Origin: Gremmenia infestans
Lineage: Eukaryota > Ascomycota > Leotiomycetes > Helotiales > Hamatocanthoscyphaceae
Direction: 5' to 3'
Assembly: GCA_032629725.1 (NCBI GenBank)
Contig: JAFEVB010000007.1
Location: forward strand, 1 to 64,000
Length of the DNA stretch: 64,000 nt
The translations under genes were made by a program, and so were the position numbers. Below, piece after piece: positions 14,231-24,701 of this stretch. How positions within the stretch are numbered: position 1 is the stretch's first letter; the number at the start of each line of letters is the position of its first letter. Under the pieces are notes generated by a model. That model had not been told where the DNA came from, ran no database searches, and saw only the letters and a program-made list of their open reading frames with translations.

Positions 14231-14880
14231 AATAATAATAAATAGAACCTCCTATCTACTTAAGCACTATAATAGCTAATAAGTCGCCGACTATAAAGAG
14301 CCTATTTCTAGAATAGTATATATTTTAAGCTATTAAGTTAAATAATAATAAATAGAACCTTCTATCTACTTAAGCACTATAATAGCTAACAAGTTGCCGA
14401 CTATAAAGAGCCTATTCCTAGAATAGTATATGTTTTAAGCTATTAAGTTAAATAATAATAAATAGAACCTCCTATCTACTTAAGTACTATAATAGCTAAC
14501 GAGTTGCCGACTATAAAGAGCCTGTTTCTAGAATAGTATATATTTTAAGCTATTAAGTTAAATAATAATAAATAGAACCTTCTATCTACTTAAGCTATAA
14601 TACTAATAAGTTATAACTATAAAGAGCCTATTTCTAGAATAGTACTCTATCTACTTAAGCACTATAATAACTAAGTTATAACTATAAAGAGCCTATTTCT
14701 AGAATAGTACCTCCTATCTACTTAAGCACTATAATAACTAACAGTTACTAACTATAAAGAGCCTATTCCTAGAATAGTATCTTCTATCTACTTAAGCACT
14801 ATAATAACTAATAAGTTACTAACTATAAAGAGCCTATTTCTAGAATAGTATATGTTTTAAGCTATTAAGTTAAATATTAA
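14231..14880. repeat. 110-bp tandem array with shortened distal units
   Basis: Full units start at 14231, 14341, 14451 and 14561, each opening with AATAATAATAAATAGAACCT and ending with TTTTAAGCTATTAAGTTA. After the fourth start the array continues as shorter copies that keep the TCTATCTACTTAAGC...AAAGAGCCTATTTCTAGAATAGTA core but lose the AATAATAAT and TTTTAAGC parts. The final unit recovers the TTTTAAGC end. The pattern suggests unequal exchange plus internal deletions. No function is apparent. Confidence 0.9.
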
Positions 14881-15180
14881 TAAGCTTAATAATAAGCGAT
14901 ATAGCTTAATCTAAAAAGGGTATATTATTATTCTAATAGTTATATGCTTTTATTAACTTTATTCTCTATAGCTTAATAAGCTAGAAACTATAAGTAATTA
15001 GGCTAGAGTGCTAAATCTATTCTAGCTTAGATTAAGCAACTTGCTTATAACTAAGAGATCCGTCTTAGAGCGCTATAATATAATATAGCAGACGCTTTTA
15101 CTAATCTTAATAAATTGAAAATTAAGGCTAAGGCCTGTCTGCTATAATTAGGCGCGCTGTAGCGTCTAAGTTATAAGTGA
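14870..15180 (+). pseudogene. Ty1/copia-like RNase H C-terminus, RIP-degraded
   Basis: The plus-strand frame around 15080-15175 reads ..YNIADAFTNLNKLKIKAKACLL-stop-LGAL... This matches the end of copia Pol, where RNase H closes with (Y/D)NxADxLTK followed by a short basic tail. In-frame stops upstream occur where CAA, CAG, CGA or TGG would be expected. The matching RT and integrase should lie upstream, but tandem arrays and decay prevent me from reading them. The family call rests mainly on this one motif and its tail. Confidence 0.55.
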
Positions 15181-15649
15181 ATTAAGAATATAATACTAAT
15201 TTAAAAGAGAGCTATATTATTAAAACCGAAGTTAAAGATTATAAGTAGCTTATAAATCGTTTTCCTCTTAAACTATAAAGTAAGGCAAAAAGTATAGATT
15301 CTTAAGCTTAAAGGCATTAGTATAAGATAAATATTTATAAATAGAGAAAAAGCATATATAGATAAAGACTAGCTTTAAAGAGTAAAAGTATAACCTTTTT
15401 AATTAGCGAAACTTCTATAACCGCGGCCTAGAGTTATAGTATTAGATATTCCTTTTCTTAAATAATATATTTGCTAATTAGTAATAGAATTAGTTCTTTT
15501 TAGATGCAGAAATAATATTCTATAGTTATAATTAAAAATGCAATTAACTAACTATATAAGAAGTATAGTTAGACTATATTAGCTCTAAAAATCAGATATT
15601 AAAGCTAGTCGAGATACCTAAGATAAGAGCGGATTATAAAGGATAGCAG

Positions 15650-15716
15650 ATAGTAGAACGGATAGTAGAACGGATAGTAGAATAGATAGTAGAACGGATA
15701 GTAGAACGGATTATTA
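15650..15716 (+). repeat. 12-bp repeat array, five units
   Basis: Five near-perfect copies of AGAACGGATAGT, read as R-(T/I)-D-S in the plus frame. The unit is that of the 12.17-12.67 kb minisatellite but in the opposite orientation. Confidence 0.85.
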
Positions 15717-16194
15717 TTATATAATCTTATATAGCTTAGTTAGTAAAAAGGCGTACCTTTTTTACTAGTTAATACTACTATAAATAATAAGTAATATTAA
15801 CTAGTATTATATCTTCTATATAGTATAGAAGTAATTACAGATATTAACTAGTAATACTAATACTAAGGGTGGTTAATCTTATAGAAGGTAGCTATAAAGC
15901 AGCTAGGTATTAAGTAGAAAAGATAGAGAGGAAAATAGTTAGATATATATAAAGGTTCTATAGTTAGTCTTTCTATACTAGAGGATAGTAATAACAAGGT
16001 CTAAATAACTTACTAGGCATATATAAAGGTCCTGCAGTTAATAGATATCTCGAAATCCTATCTAAGACCTCCGGGCATATATAGATATTCTATTATCGCA
16101 TCTATTATATAGAATAATTAGTATGCTTATATAGCTACGCTATATATATATAGAGGTGCTATAAAGTAATAATAAGAGTAATACTATATCTAAA

Positions 16195-16760
16195 GCTATT
16201 AGGATCCAGGCAACTTTAACTCTTAAGAAGTTAGATATAACTCTATCTAAAATACTAATAAAATAGTATAGTCGAATAAAGCGAAAGCGTAAATACCTTT
16301 AGAAGCTTTCTCTAAGAAAGGATTATAAAGAGGAATGGAAAACCTTATTAATACCCTATATTAAAGAGTCTAAGAGCCTAAGACCTAATTAAATACTCTA
16401 TTATAAAAGGTTTAAGCAGATAATAATAATAAAAGGGATACTATAACTATAGTTCTATATAATTATAAAGGATACGTGGATTTAACTATATAGAGATACG
16501 AATACCTCGACTTTAATAATTAAGCGAACTATATAATAAAAAGAGTTACTAGATATAATATTTATAAGGCCCTATATATATATATATGCCTGTAGAAATA
16601 GAAGAGAAGTTTACTATAGCTTTTTAAGAACTTTATAGAAGGAGAAGAATATAGACGCCTATTTATTTTAGATAGCTAACTTATTTACTTTTAAATACTA
16701 TATATTTCTAAGCAGAAAATATATACTAGGTTATATATAGTGCCTCTCTTAATTAACTAC
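16195..16760 (+). pseudogene. Unidentified RIP-degraded coding remnant
   Basis: One plus-strand frame keeps long protein-like stretches (for example KRKYL-stop-KLSLRKDYKEEWKTLLIPYIKES, then KDTWI-stop-LYRDTNTSTLIIK) broken only by stops of the kind RIP creates. I do not recognise the family. It may be part of another mobile element. Confidence 0.3.
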
Positions 16761-17137
16761 TTATTTCTATTTATAGTATAAGAGAATAAACATATTACTA
16801 TAATTAATAGTAATATATAATTAATAGTAGATATTCTAATTTTAATATTTATTTATTTTATATAAAAGCAAAATACTAGAAAATTATTAGAATAAATAGA
16901 TAGTTAGAAATATTCTATAATCCTATCTATTTTAGAACGCTCTAGTAGTTTTTCTATAGTACTATATACTATCTTCTATAGAAAGTATAAAAGCTTTATA
17001 GCAATTTTAAATTTCTAATTCTTTCTTTACTATATATACCTATACTTTCTATAATAGATTTTTAAGTTACTTAAGGTTCTATATATTAAATCGGTAAAAT
17101 AATTAAATACTCTAATACTAAAAGGGGCGGAGATAAA

Positions 17138-17275
17138 AACTTTTCCGATTTTTACGAATTCACCTATAACTTTTAAACCACCTAACCAAATCGCCCGATC
17201 GCGCTAGCATTCTAACCGCCTTAATCTTAGCTTTTATCTAATACCGCTTTTAAAGCAATCGGATGGAAAATAAGT
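17138..17275 (+). repeat. Inverted copy of the LINE 5' end (left arm)
   Basis: This 138-bp arm is the inverse of 23203-23340, the 5' UTR plus start codon of the LINE. The alignment has no gaps and about 13 differences, all transitions, almost all with T or A on this side at former CpA/TpG sites. The LINE's ATGAGT start has become ATAAGT here. The arm then runs directly into the (ATTT)n tail of the minus-strand LINE. Confidence 0.9.
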
Positions 17276-17304
17276 ATTTATTTTATTTATTTATTTATTT
17301 ATTC
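17276..17304 (-). other. LINE 3' tail, (ATTT)n on plus strand
   Basis: A run of ATTTATTTTATTTATTTATT marks the 3' end of the minus-strand LINE. Simple A-rich repeats of this kind are normal LINE tails. It abuts the inverted 5' fragment at 17138-17275. Confidence 0.7.
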
Positions 17305-17686
17305 CATTAACGTCCTGTGTGAGTCTAAGACTATATAGGACGGCGCTAGCCTAGTGCTAGCGCGGTCGAGTGGTAAATATAAAAGATAGGTCAATATGCT
17401 TCCGGTTGGAATCTGAGGCACTAAGCCTAATGCGGACTAGGTCCATAAAATAATAAACGCTATAGCAAAATCCCCCTAGGGCCCTAAAAGTAGTTATATA
17501 AACAAGGAAAAGTGGTCGCAAAAGTGGTCGAAAAGTGGCAGAATGCAAAGGCGGTCAGCTAGCATAGCTTAGCCTTAAGCTGCAAATGCGCTCTTTCGAC
17601 TTCTTAGCTAAAGTTAGCTAAAATCGATGGTTTTTGGCGGTGGATGTGGGCAAAATAGCTTCTAAGTTATATATAGTAATAAATGC

Positions 17687-18700
17687 TTAGTCATCGATGA
17701 ATTCTGCCCGTTCCAGCCGCCATTTGCGGGTGCTAATGCCGGTTTCGTGCAAAAAGACTAGCAAATGCTGTCGTCCGATTTTCGTCTCAAATAGGCTCTG
17801 CATACTAAGCCTAAACGGGACGTTCTGCCGCATTATATGCCTCTCCGCCTTGTATTCGCTGCACGCTAGTATAAGGTGCTGTGGCGATTCTGGTTGGTTG
17901 TGTTGCATATGCATCGATCCGAGCTAGCGCGTTTGAACCTCTTTAGGTAAGACCCGAAAAGTAGCCGTGTTTTAGCTTTAGCTGGAAGAAGGCGCTAGCA
18001 GTGGATCTAGCCACTTTGGGAAGCTGGATTCGAGAGTGAATTCGAGGATTGAAAAAATCGAAATAGTAGCCTTTGCCGCTAGCTAGAGCGCTAGCCCATG
18101 CATGTCGATGCATCTGGTTGATTTTTATACCTATATAGGCATAGCTGGTGTAGGCAGCTAGGGCGGTCTGGGTGGTCGGTAGTGATTTAGAGCCTGTTTT
18201 AGCTAGTCTGTCTGCAGCCTTATTGCCATCGATGTCTTGGTGCCAGGGACCCACTCTATTGCTAGCGTGGATCCATTTTGGGCTACTTTAGCCGCTGCTG
18301 CAATAGCCCTAATTTGCTGTGATTGGCCGGGATTATCGGAAGGCCGCGCTAGCCTATAAATCGCTGCTTGGTTATCTATATAGACCCTAATATCCCGATT
18401 TGGACCTAGTCTAGTAGCGTTTTTCAAAGGCTAGGGCAATCCCCTCTAGCTCTCTATTATAGACAATTTGGTGTGGGCCGATGTTACGAGCTAGGCTAGT
18501 AAAGCGTCTAGCGCCACTATACCCCGCTAGTCCCACTCCGATGCCGGTGGAATCTAGCATTTGTGACCCGTCAGTATAGTATAACACCCGATTTGGCGAT
18601 TGCGTCTGTAGCTGGAGGCGGTGTGCTGTGGCAGCCTCCGCTTTAGGCAGTTTAGCGATATGCGTAGCCCAGGGCATAGAGCGGTCCCAAGGGGGCAAAA
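17687..18700 (-). pseudogene. LINE ORF2 C-terminus: RNase H and zinc knuckle
   Basis: Broken frames give RVLYYTDGSQ..GIGVGL (first RNase H aspartate), NRELEGIALAFE (catalytic glutamate region), VYIDNQAAI (second aspartate) and HQDIDGNKAADRLA (last motif), in the right order. The end carries ESPQHLILACSEY, the usual LINE C-terminal knuckle half. Three frames are needed, so the gene is dead. The RNase H supports a Tad1/I-type element. Confidence 0.8.
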
Positions 18701-18800
18701 TAGAAGTGCTAAATAGGTTCGATTTTAGAGCTAAGCAGTGGTGCTATAGTGCTGGCAATCCTCTGAAGACCATATTTGGGAGGGGAGCTAAAAGAGCTAA

Positions 18801-18850
18801 ATCGCTAGAATCGCTAGAATCGCTAGAATCGCTAGAATCGCTAGCATCGC
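18801..18850. repeat. 9-bp tandem repeat TCGCTAGAA, five units
   Basis: Five consecutive TCGCTAGAA units, the last being TCGCTAGCA. They lie between the RT and RNase H parts of the LINE ORF2. It may be a local expansion in this copy. Confidence 0.85.
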
Positions 18851-19399
18851 TGATTTGATCGATTAACTGGATGGTCTGGACTTAGCTTAGCTAGGCGGAA
18901 GGCGTATTTTCGGGTGGCTGCATCTAGTCGTATTGCGGGCGGTGAGAGGCTAGCTTCTACCTCCATGGCCTGAATTGGACTAGTGCGAAAAGTCCCTAGG
19001 ATTTTGCGTAGTGCTAGGTTTTAGAGATGCTGCAAATGCTCTCTAGCATATGCTTGGCCCCTGCTACCAAATTGGTGATGCATAATCCGATACGCTAGCA
19101 ATGCATGCTAAATACAGTTGTCTGAAAAGCGGTGGGGCTAAGACCTTGTTCGCTATTGGCTAGCCTAGACATACGTCCAAATGCGGATTTTGCTAGGGCG
19201 GTACGGATCGTAATATGCTCTTTAAATCGTAAAAGGGCATTAAAGTGGATACCAAGCCATTTAACCGTCTGTTTTAGATGGACTATAGTGCTGTCTGGAG
19301 TATAAGTGACGCTAGCTTAGCGGCTTCGCCAGTGTGGAAGTGAATTAGTTCTGACTTTTTTGGGTCGAATTGGATTGCACTTTCGCTAGCTAGCTAAAA

Positions 19400-20340
19400 T
19401 AGCTCTTTAGCTACTAGCTGTAGGATTTTAACGTTTTTCCTAGGGCTAGTCGATGCAGTGGAGAGAGTGATATCGTTAGCATAAGAGATGAATTTCACTG
19501 CCGGCGACCTAAATAGGCCTCTTATATATATAAGGAAAAGGATAGGCGAAATCGGGCTTCCTTATGGTATTCCGGTCTGTATAGGCTGGTTTTCGTCTGA
19601 TTGGCCATCGAATAGAAGCTTAAGTGACCGCCCGCTCATAAAAGAGGAGACCCACTTTATTACCGAATCGGGAAGTGCTAGGTCCCTAAGCACTATAAGG
19701 AGCCTGTTCTTAGATACGTGGTCATATGCGCCTTTCACGTCTAGTAGAAGCGTAGTAGTAATCTTCTTCTTTTGGCGGTTAGAATAGACATAATCCGCTA
19801 GCATAGCGCCTGCGTCAATAGCCGACTTTTTAAGTCGACCACTAATTTGGCTTGGATGCAGCAGATTTGGAGTGGTTTCCGCTAGATACGCTAGACGCTT
19901 AGCTAGGATCCTTTCGCTAACCTTTCCTAAGCAGCTAAGAAGTGAAATAGGTCGATATGCGCTAGGCTGCTTATAGTCGGGTTTATTGTTTTTGCGTAGT
20001 ATAATGCAATTCGCTTGGCGCCAGCATTTTGGGTGGTAGCCTGTATTAACTAGCGTCTCAAAAAGGAGTGAAATCTGGGAAGAGCATGCTGAGTATGCGT
20101 GGGTGATAATGGTTTGAGTGATATAGTCGGGGCTAGGACTAGTGGATTTGATTTCGCTCGAACAGGCTAGCTTGACTTCCTCTAGAGCTAGTTTAGGCCA
20201 CTTCCAAGCGCTAGAAGTAGTATAACTAGACCAATTTGGGCTAGGCGTTTCTGGTGGTGGAGGGAAGAGTGTCTGGCGGAAAAGGTCGCATTTGGCGGTG
20301 AATATAGTTGCATATTAGGTGGCAGAAAGCTTTAAATTTG
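19400..20340 (-). pseudogene. LINE reverse transcriptase, YADD mutated to YAND
   Basis: Motifs follow in order: YRPISLLSCLGKVSERIL, TTTLLLDVKGAYDHVS (LDVxxAFD-type), IQTGIP-stop-GSPISPILF (usually PQGSP) and FISYANDITLS. The catalytic YADD has become YAND through a GAC-to-AAC change, and the conserved Gln of PQGSP is now TAA; both are RIP-type changes. The active site is therefore lost even without the frameshifts. Confidence 0.85.
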
Positions 20341-20869
20341 GCACTAGCTCTGACCGCCTTGGCTTGGTATAAGCTAGGGCTTTAAAAATCGATTTAGAAT
20401 CCTCTTTTTCCAAAAACTGGTTCCAGTGGTCCTTTTTAGCTGTTTTAATAGCCTGAAAGTATATATTGCGTGCACTAGTATAGCGTCTGTGTGACTGGTC
20501 GGAAAAGGCTCTCATAGAGGCTAGCCTAGCGTGATTCATGTTTCGGCGGAGTGTTTTAAGTGAATCGTTCCACCACGGCTTGGCATTTGGCGCTAACCGG
20601 ATTTGGGGTATGGAATCATGTGCGGCGCATAAAATAGCGCTAGTATAGCGTTCTGCCATATCGTCTAGCTGGTCCAAAGCTACTTTATAGCTTCTTTTTG
20701 CATCGATTTGTTCTAAGCTTCTTAAGCTATAGTTGTGACTTAAGCTATAGCTTAGCCGATGCAGTGAATCCTGGAGCGGTGACAGCTGGCAGAATAGTGT
20801 TTCACCAAATTTGGTCCAGTTAGCGCGTTTTGTATCGAATCGGGTGGTCTGTGGATCGGCTAAGCCTAT

Positions 20870-21575
20870 TCGGGACCCTTGGATAGTAAAGACTATGCCT
20901 AAATGGTCAGAGCCTATATCCTCTACTACAGCCCAGTCTTGAATGTGATTGGCTATAGAGCGATGGGCTAGTGTGAGGTCGATATTTGTGGGTCTAGCCA
21001 TATGAGGGCGGTGGAAGGTGCTAATACCAGGGGTATTTAGGAGGGCTAAATCGTGGTAGTCGATCCAGTCTGCTAGCGCAATACCCTCTATATCGCGTGC
21101 CTCGTAAAGTGGGTCCCACTAAGGGTTGTAGGGCATTAAAGTCCCCGCAAAATACCGAATCGAGAGGCGGTATAAGCTGCCATAAGCACCGCGCTAGCGT
21201 ACGGGTATCCGAATCAGGTAATTGGTGCTTTTCGTTATAAATATTATAAACCTTAATTGCATAGTCTTGGTCTATAATATCTAGCACTTGGAAGTCGGAA
21301 TCGTATGGCGATTCGGAGGCTAGGGCAACTCTAGGGCGGTAAGACCTGGCAATATATGCTATTGTGCGTGGTGTGAAGTCTAGGCTAGGCCTATTCGGGA
21401 AGAGTTGAGTGAATAAGGAGTGTGAAATGGATCGTATTTCACCCGAATCTTTAGTGATAATATAAGGCTCTTAAACTAGTATAATATTAACATCTAGCTC
21501 AATTGCCACTTGTAGAGCGGATTCTGTATTATAGGCGGCTGAATTTAAATTCACTTGGAGGATTTTGGTGCTAGC
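20870..21575 (-). pseudogene. LINE apurinic/apyrimidinic-type endonuclease
   Basis: Two frames give ILQVNLNSAA at the start, VFCGDFNALQPLVGP (the GDFN motif) and NIDLTLAHRSIANHI...EDIGSDHLGI (the SDH motif). These are the hallmarks of LINE endonucleases. In-frame stops and a frame change inactivate it. Confidence 0.8.
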
Positions 21576-23208
21576 GCCTATTATAGAGAGGATTTAGCGG
21601 CCTTTGATTGGATGCTTTGGTAGACTTCGCATGCAGCTGAGCTAGCCGTATGTGGACCCCCGCAGTTAGCGCATTTTGGGATAAGGTGGGCATAGCTAGT
21701 CTTTCGCATTGCATATAGTGCATATGTGCTGTTTCGTCTGATGTGGTTCGCTGCATAGCTGGCACCTAGCCTCTCTATGGCAGTAGTGTGATAAGTGGCT
21801 ATAGCGCTGGCACCTAATACACTAGGCGGTCGGGCGCGTTATATAGTGTTTTTCACACCGCACTGAAAATGCCAGCTATATATAGCCTATTTCGGATAGC
21901 AGCACTAGCCTCTTCAGACGTAGCAAATGCGATTGCAATAGATCCAGCTGCTTGTTTTGACCGCTTTTCAGCCGATGAAATCCAGTATGGGTTGCCTAAA
22001 GGGGTTAGACCCTTATTAAAAGTCCGTATTTCGTCCTTTATAAGGTCTATCCCGTCTGGGCGGTTAAATACGCTAGTGGGGATCCCGTGGGCCACGATTT
22101 TATGCCATTCCACATCCTTCTAGGCGGTATAGCCGGGCAGAATGTGGGTCCAGACGTCGCTTTTAGCTAGTAGAAAGTCGGATGAATAGGCTTCTGTGGT
22201 AGTAACCACTAGATTTGACTGTATAGACTTGGAAATAGAGAGTATAACTGGGTCTTTAACTCCCTTGCTAGCGAAGGCGGTATTAAAGTCGTTGCGGGCG
22301 GTGAGAGGTTGAAAAATCGTCGTTTTAGACTATTGGATCCTTAATTAGGATAAGTCTACGGCTGGTCATCGGCTTCTTAGCGGCTGGTTTAGGCGGTGGG
22401 CGTGGTTTTTTAGCCGAATTAACTAAAATCCAGTCCGAATCAGGACTAGCGCTTTCTGCTGCGGCTGCATATGACCGATTTAGCGGGTGTAAGGGCTCCT
22501 TAGTGGTTTTCGGCTGTATAGCATTTTTCGGCCCGTTTTGGCGGTCCGGGACGGCAGTACTAGGCTTTTTTAGGTCGGTTTTCGGGTTTACGATCGATTT
22601 AGCGGTTATTTGCCGGGCGGTAGCCTCTAGCTTTTAGCTAGCGGATTCCATATGCGTGATCTCATTGGCTAAAATGGCAGAAACCTTTTTAATAGAGCCT
22701 TTTTTAAGATATTCGCGGAAAATCTCGATTAAATCAAGGATTTGGTCTTGTTTTAGGCGGTCTGGTTTGGCAGCTGCAGCTTGACTAGAAGGTCACATGC
22801 CTTAGCTATAGCCTTATTTAAGGGTGAATCAAGAGTAAATCGGAGGTTTTTGGCCGGATTTGGAAGCGGTGTAGCTGGTCTACGCTTTGTATTCGGGGTA
22901 AATGGGTTGGATATGTTAAATTGGCTGGATTGGGCAGTTGGGAAGCGGTGTGGGCTGGCAATATGCGGCTCTGCGGATAACACGTATGCAGCTGCAGGCG
23001 CAGATGCAGCTTTTGGCCAGGCTGCATCCCACTCTACAGGCGCTGCTAGGTCGTCGGTGCTATAAGAGGCATTATTGCTAGCGCCCATCACTATATCATC
23101 ATTTTCTGCCGCTGCATGCGGTGGCGGGGAAGTTGTGGTGGTGAGGAAGGGTGGTGGTTGGGCGGCCACAGGGGTCAAAAACCCTTCGGATGCACCGCTT
23201 TCACTCAT
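21571..23208 (-). pseudogene. LINE ORF1 (Gag-like) with zinc knuckles
   Basis: ORF1 opens at the ATG at 23208 (MSESGASEGFL) directly after the 5' UTR and stays open to 22753, then continues in broken frames. Near 21690-21640 one frame reads CANCGGPHTASSAAC, a CX2CX3HX6C knuckle, preceded by a second Cys/His-rich knuckle with a stop inside it. The N-terminal part is Pro/Ala-rich and low in complexity. An RNA-binding Gag-like role is inferred from family knowledge. Confidence 0.75.
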
Positions 23209-23340
23209 TTTCCATCCGATTGCTTCGAAAGCGGTATCAAATGAAAGCTGAGATCAAGGCGGTCAGAATGCTGGCGCGATCGGGCGATTTGGTTGGGTGG
23301 TTCAAAAGTTATAGGTGAATTCGTGAAAATCGGAAAAGTT
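23203..23340 (-). repeat. LINE 5' UTR and start (right inverted arm)
   Basis: This is the less mutated arm of the 138-bp inverted repeat, with the LINE ORF1 ATG at its inner end. It pairs with 17138-17275. Confidence 0.9.
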
Positions 23341-23780
23341 TTTTGAATTAAGATAATTAGAATACTAGTATAATTAGACGATTTAGTTAAATAATTTAAA
23401 AGTTATAAATAAATTTATAAAATCGGAAAAGTGTAGTCTTTTTATAGTAGTAGTATATTATTTTTTTATATTTATAATACTATTATAATTAATATAAAAT
23501 ATTAATTAGAACTAAGTCTACTATATAGTATAAAAGTGATTATAGATATTAATCTATAATACTAATAAATATCTATATAGATATTTAATACTTATAAATG
23601 CTAGTAGATTTCTCTTTTAGTATACTAGTAATATAATATAGCTTATAGTATTTAGTAGTACTATATTTATAAGCGATAGTAGAAGAATAGTAGAGTAGTT
23701 AATAAAATATTTGTTTAATAAGCAGATAGTATAGTAAACTTGGAAAAAAGATACTAACAAGTTAGTAAAAGGAAATATGT
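23341..23780. repeat. AT-rich RIP remnant, including a second 5' UTR monomer
   Basis: At 23350-23431 a heavily mutated copy of the LINE 5' UTR segment 23256-23338 lies in direct orientation, offset by about 94 bp, with one single-base gap and otherwise transitions only. The remainder to about 23780 is AT-rich without recognisable coding. Beyond this point base composition becomes normal. Confidence 0.7.
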
Positions 23781-23978
23781 TATTTAAAGTCTTATTTAAG
23801 ATTGATGGATTTTTCTTAATTATCCATACTAGCTAAAGACACTTGCAGAGTGCTTTACTAAAGCTCAACGGAAATAGCAAAGCGAAGCAACCGTAATAGA
23901 AACCTAAACCCTATCCCCCCTGAAGGGAAAAACTCAACCCAACCCAAGCCAGCGTACAAAAACCAAGTATATATGAAC

Positions 23979-24701
23979 TTAATCGCTATCCGAAGATGAG
24001 CTATGGTGCCCACGGCTCCGACTCCTGCTATGGCTCTTCTTATGCTTCTTGTCTTTCTTATGCTCCTTATACGCCGGATACAACCCGCCCACTGCGGCCC
24101 CCCCTAGCATCGAACCGCCATATCCACTTCCACCGCCATAACTTTGTTGCCCGCCATAATTGCCCCCTTGCTGCTCATGCTCGTATTTCTTCTCATCCTT
24201 ATGCTTCTTATGCTTATGCTCCAGGGCATTCGCTCCGATAGCTCCAACGACACTGCCGAGCACAGTGCCCAGCATGCCGCCACCAGCCTTGTGTCCGACA
24301 AAACCGCCGCCTGCGCCGCCGAGCAGCGTGGCACCGAGGCCCTTCTCGCCTTCTGGGCCGCCGGGATCTGCGAAATCAGAGCCGGGGGGTCCGCCTGCAC
24401 CTTGACGGTTATCGCCGTATTGGGGTCCTCCAGGGTAAGGGGGGCTTTGCTGCTGTTGTCCGCCGTAGTTTGGCTGTTGTGGGTATTGGTGTTGGGGAGG
24501 GTATTGTTGTTGTTGGTGTTGAGGAGGGTATTGTTGTTGTTGGTGTTGAGGAGGACCTCCTGCGTAGTTCGGAGCTGAAGGGTAGCCGCCTTGCTGGGGA
24601 GGTGGGGATGAGTATTGCGGGGCACCCGGGTATTGATGTTGGTTTGGATATTGGCCCTGTTGATGGCCTTGATCCCCGCCGTAATATCCTTGGTTTGACA
24701 T
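23979..24701 (-). CDS. Gln/Gly/Tyr-rich glycine-zipper protein
   Basis: The product is 240 residues and intronless. I place the start at the ATG at 24701 (MSNQGYYGGDQ). The frame stays open 73 codons further upstream, but that part looks like 5' UTR: it is rich in Ser/Thr/Pro and lacks the protein's composition. Residues 1-110 are low-complexity Q/G/Y/P with repeated QQQQYPPQH. Residues about 115-165 form a glycine zipper (LGATLLGGAGGGFVGHKAGG..) of the kind seen in membrane-associated 2TM domains. The C-terminus is basic then acidic: KKDKKHKK, SRSRSRG and a Ser/Asp tail. It resembles poorly characterised fungal glycine-zipper proteins. No enzymatic function can be assigned, and membrane or aggregate association is only inferred. 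Confidence 0.75.
   Translation of the reverse strand: MSNQGYYGGDQGHQQGQYPNQHQYPGAPQYSSPPPQQGGYPSAPNYAGGPPQHQQQQYPPQHQQQQYPPQHQYPQQPNYGGQQQQSPPYPGGPQYGDNRQGAGGPPGSDFADPGGPEGEKGLGATLLGGAGGGFVGHKAGGGMLGTVLGSVVGAIGANALEHKHKKHKDEKKYEHEQQGGNYGGQQSYGGGSGYGGSMLGGAAVGGLYPAYKEHKKDKKHKKSHSRSRSRGHHSSSSDSD

Larger units (their letters stand above)
1..17137. repeat. AT-rich, RIP-degraded repeat block
   Basis: The block is strongly A+T-rich with TpA everywhere, almost no CpA/TpG, and no open reading frame above about 60 codons on either strand. Where old protein sequence can still be read (gypsy protease and RT, copia RNase H tail), the damage is G-to-A or C-to-T at the expected sites, as RIP produces. Apart from the sub-features listed separately, the stretches 3.2-5.9, 6.4-10.2, 10.4-12.1, 12.7-13.6 and 15.8-17.1 kb hold only more AT-rich, stop-ridden sequence that I could not assign to a family. 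No intact gene is visible. Confidence 0.9.
17276..23340 (-). mobile_element. Tad1-like non-LTR retrotransposon (LINE), RIP-inactivated
   Basis: A near full-length LINE read on the minus strand: 5' UTR (23340-23209), ORF1 with retroviral-type zinc knuckles, then ORF2 with apurinic-type endonuclease, reverse transcriptase, RNase H and a C-terminal HLILxC knuckle, then a 3' end closing on an (ATTTATTT)n-like tail at 17276-17304. RNase H in ORF2 plus this domain order fit the fungal Tad1 group. All ORFs are broken by stops, and CTAG is greatly over-represented (from CCAG/CTGG), both expected of RIP. The damage is milder than in the block to the left. No target-site duplication could be fixed. Confidence 0.85.

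Noticed and set aside
1..17137. CRISPR array or centromere
   Set aside because: The arrays have no spacers between repeats, the organism is a fungus, and transposon remnants explain the AT-rich block. A centromere cannot be excluded but nothing specific supports it.
17138..23340. Reading the inverted arms as terminal inverted repeats of a DNA transposon
   Set aside because: The inner sequence is clearly a LINE and the right arm is its own 5' UTR with the ORF1 start; no transposase is present.
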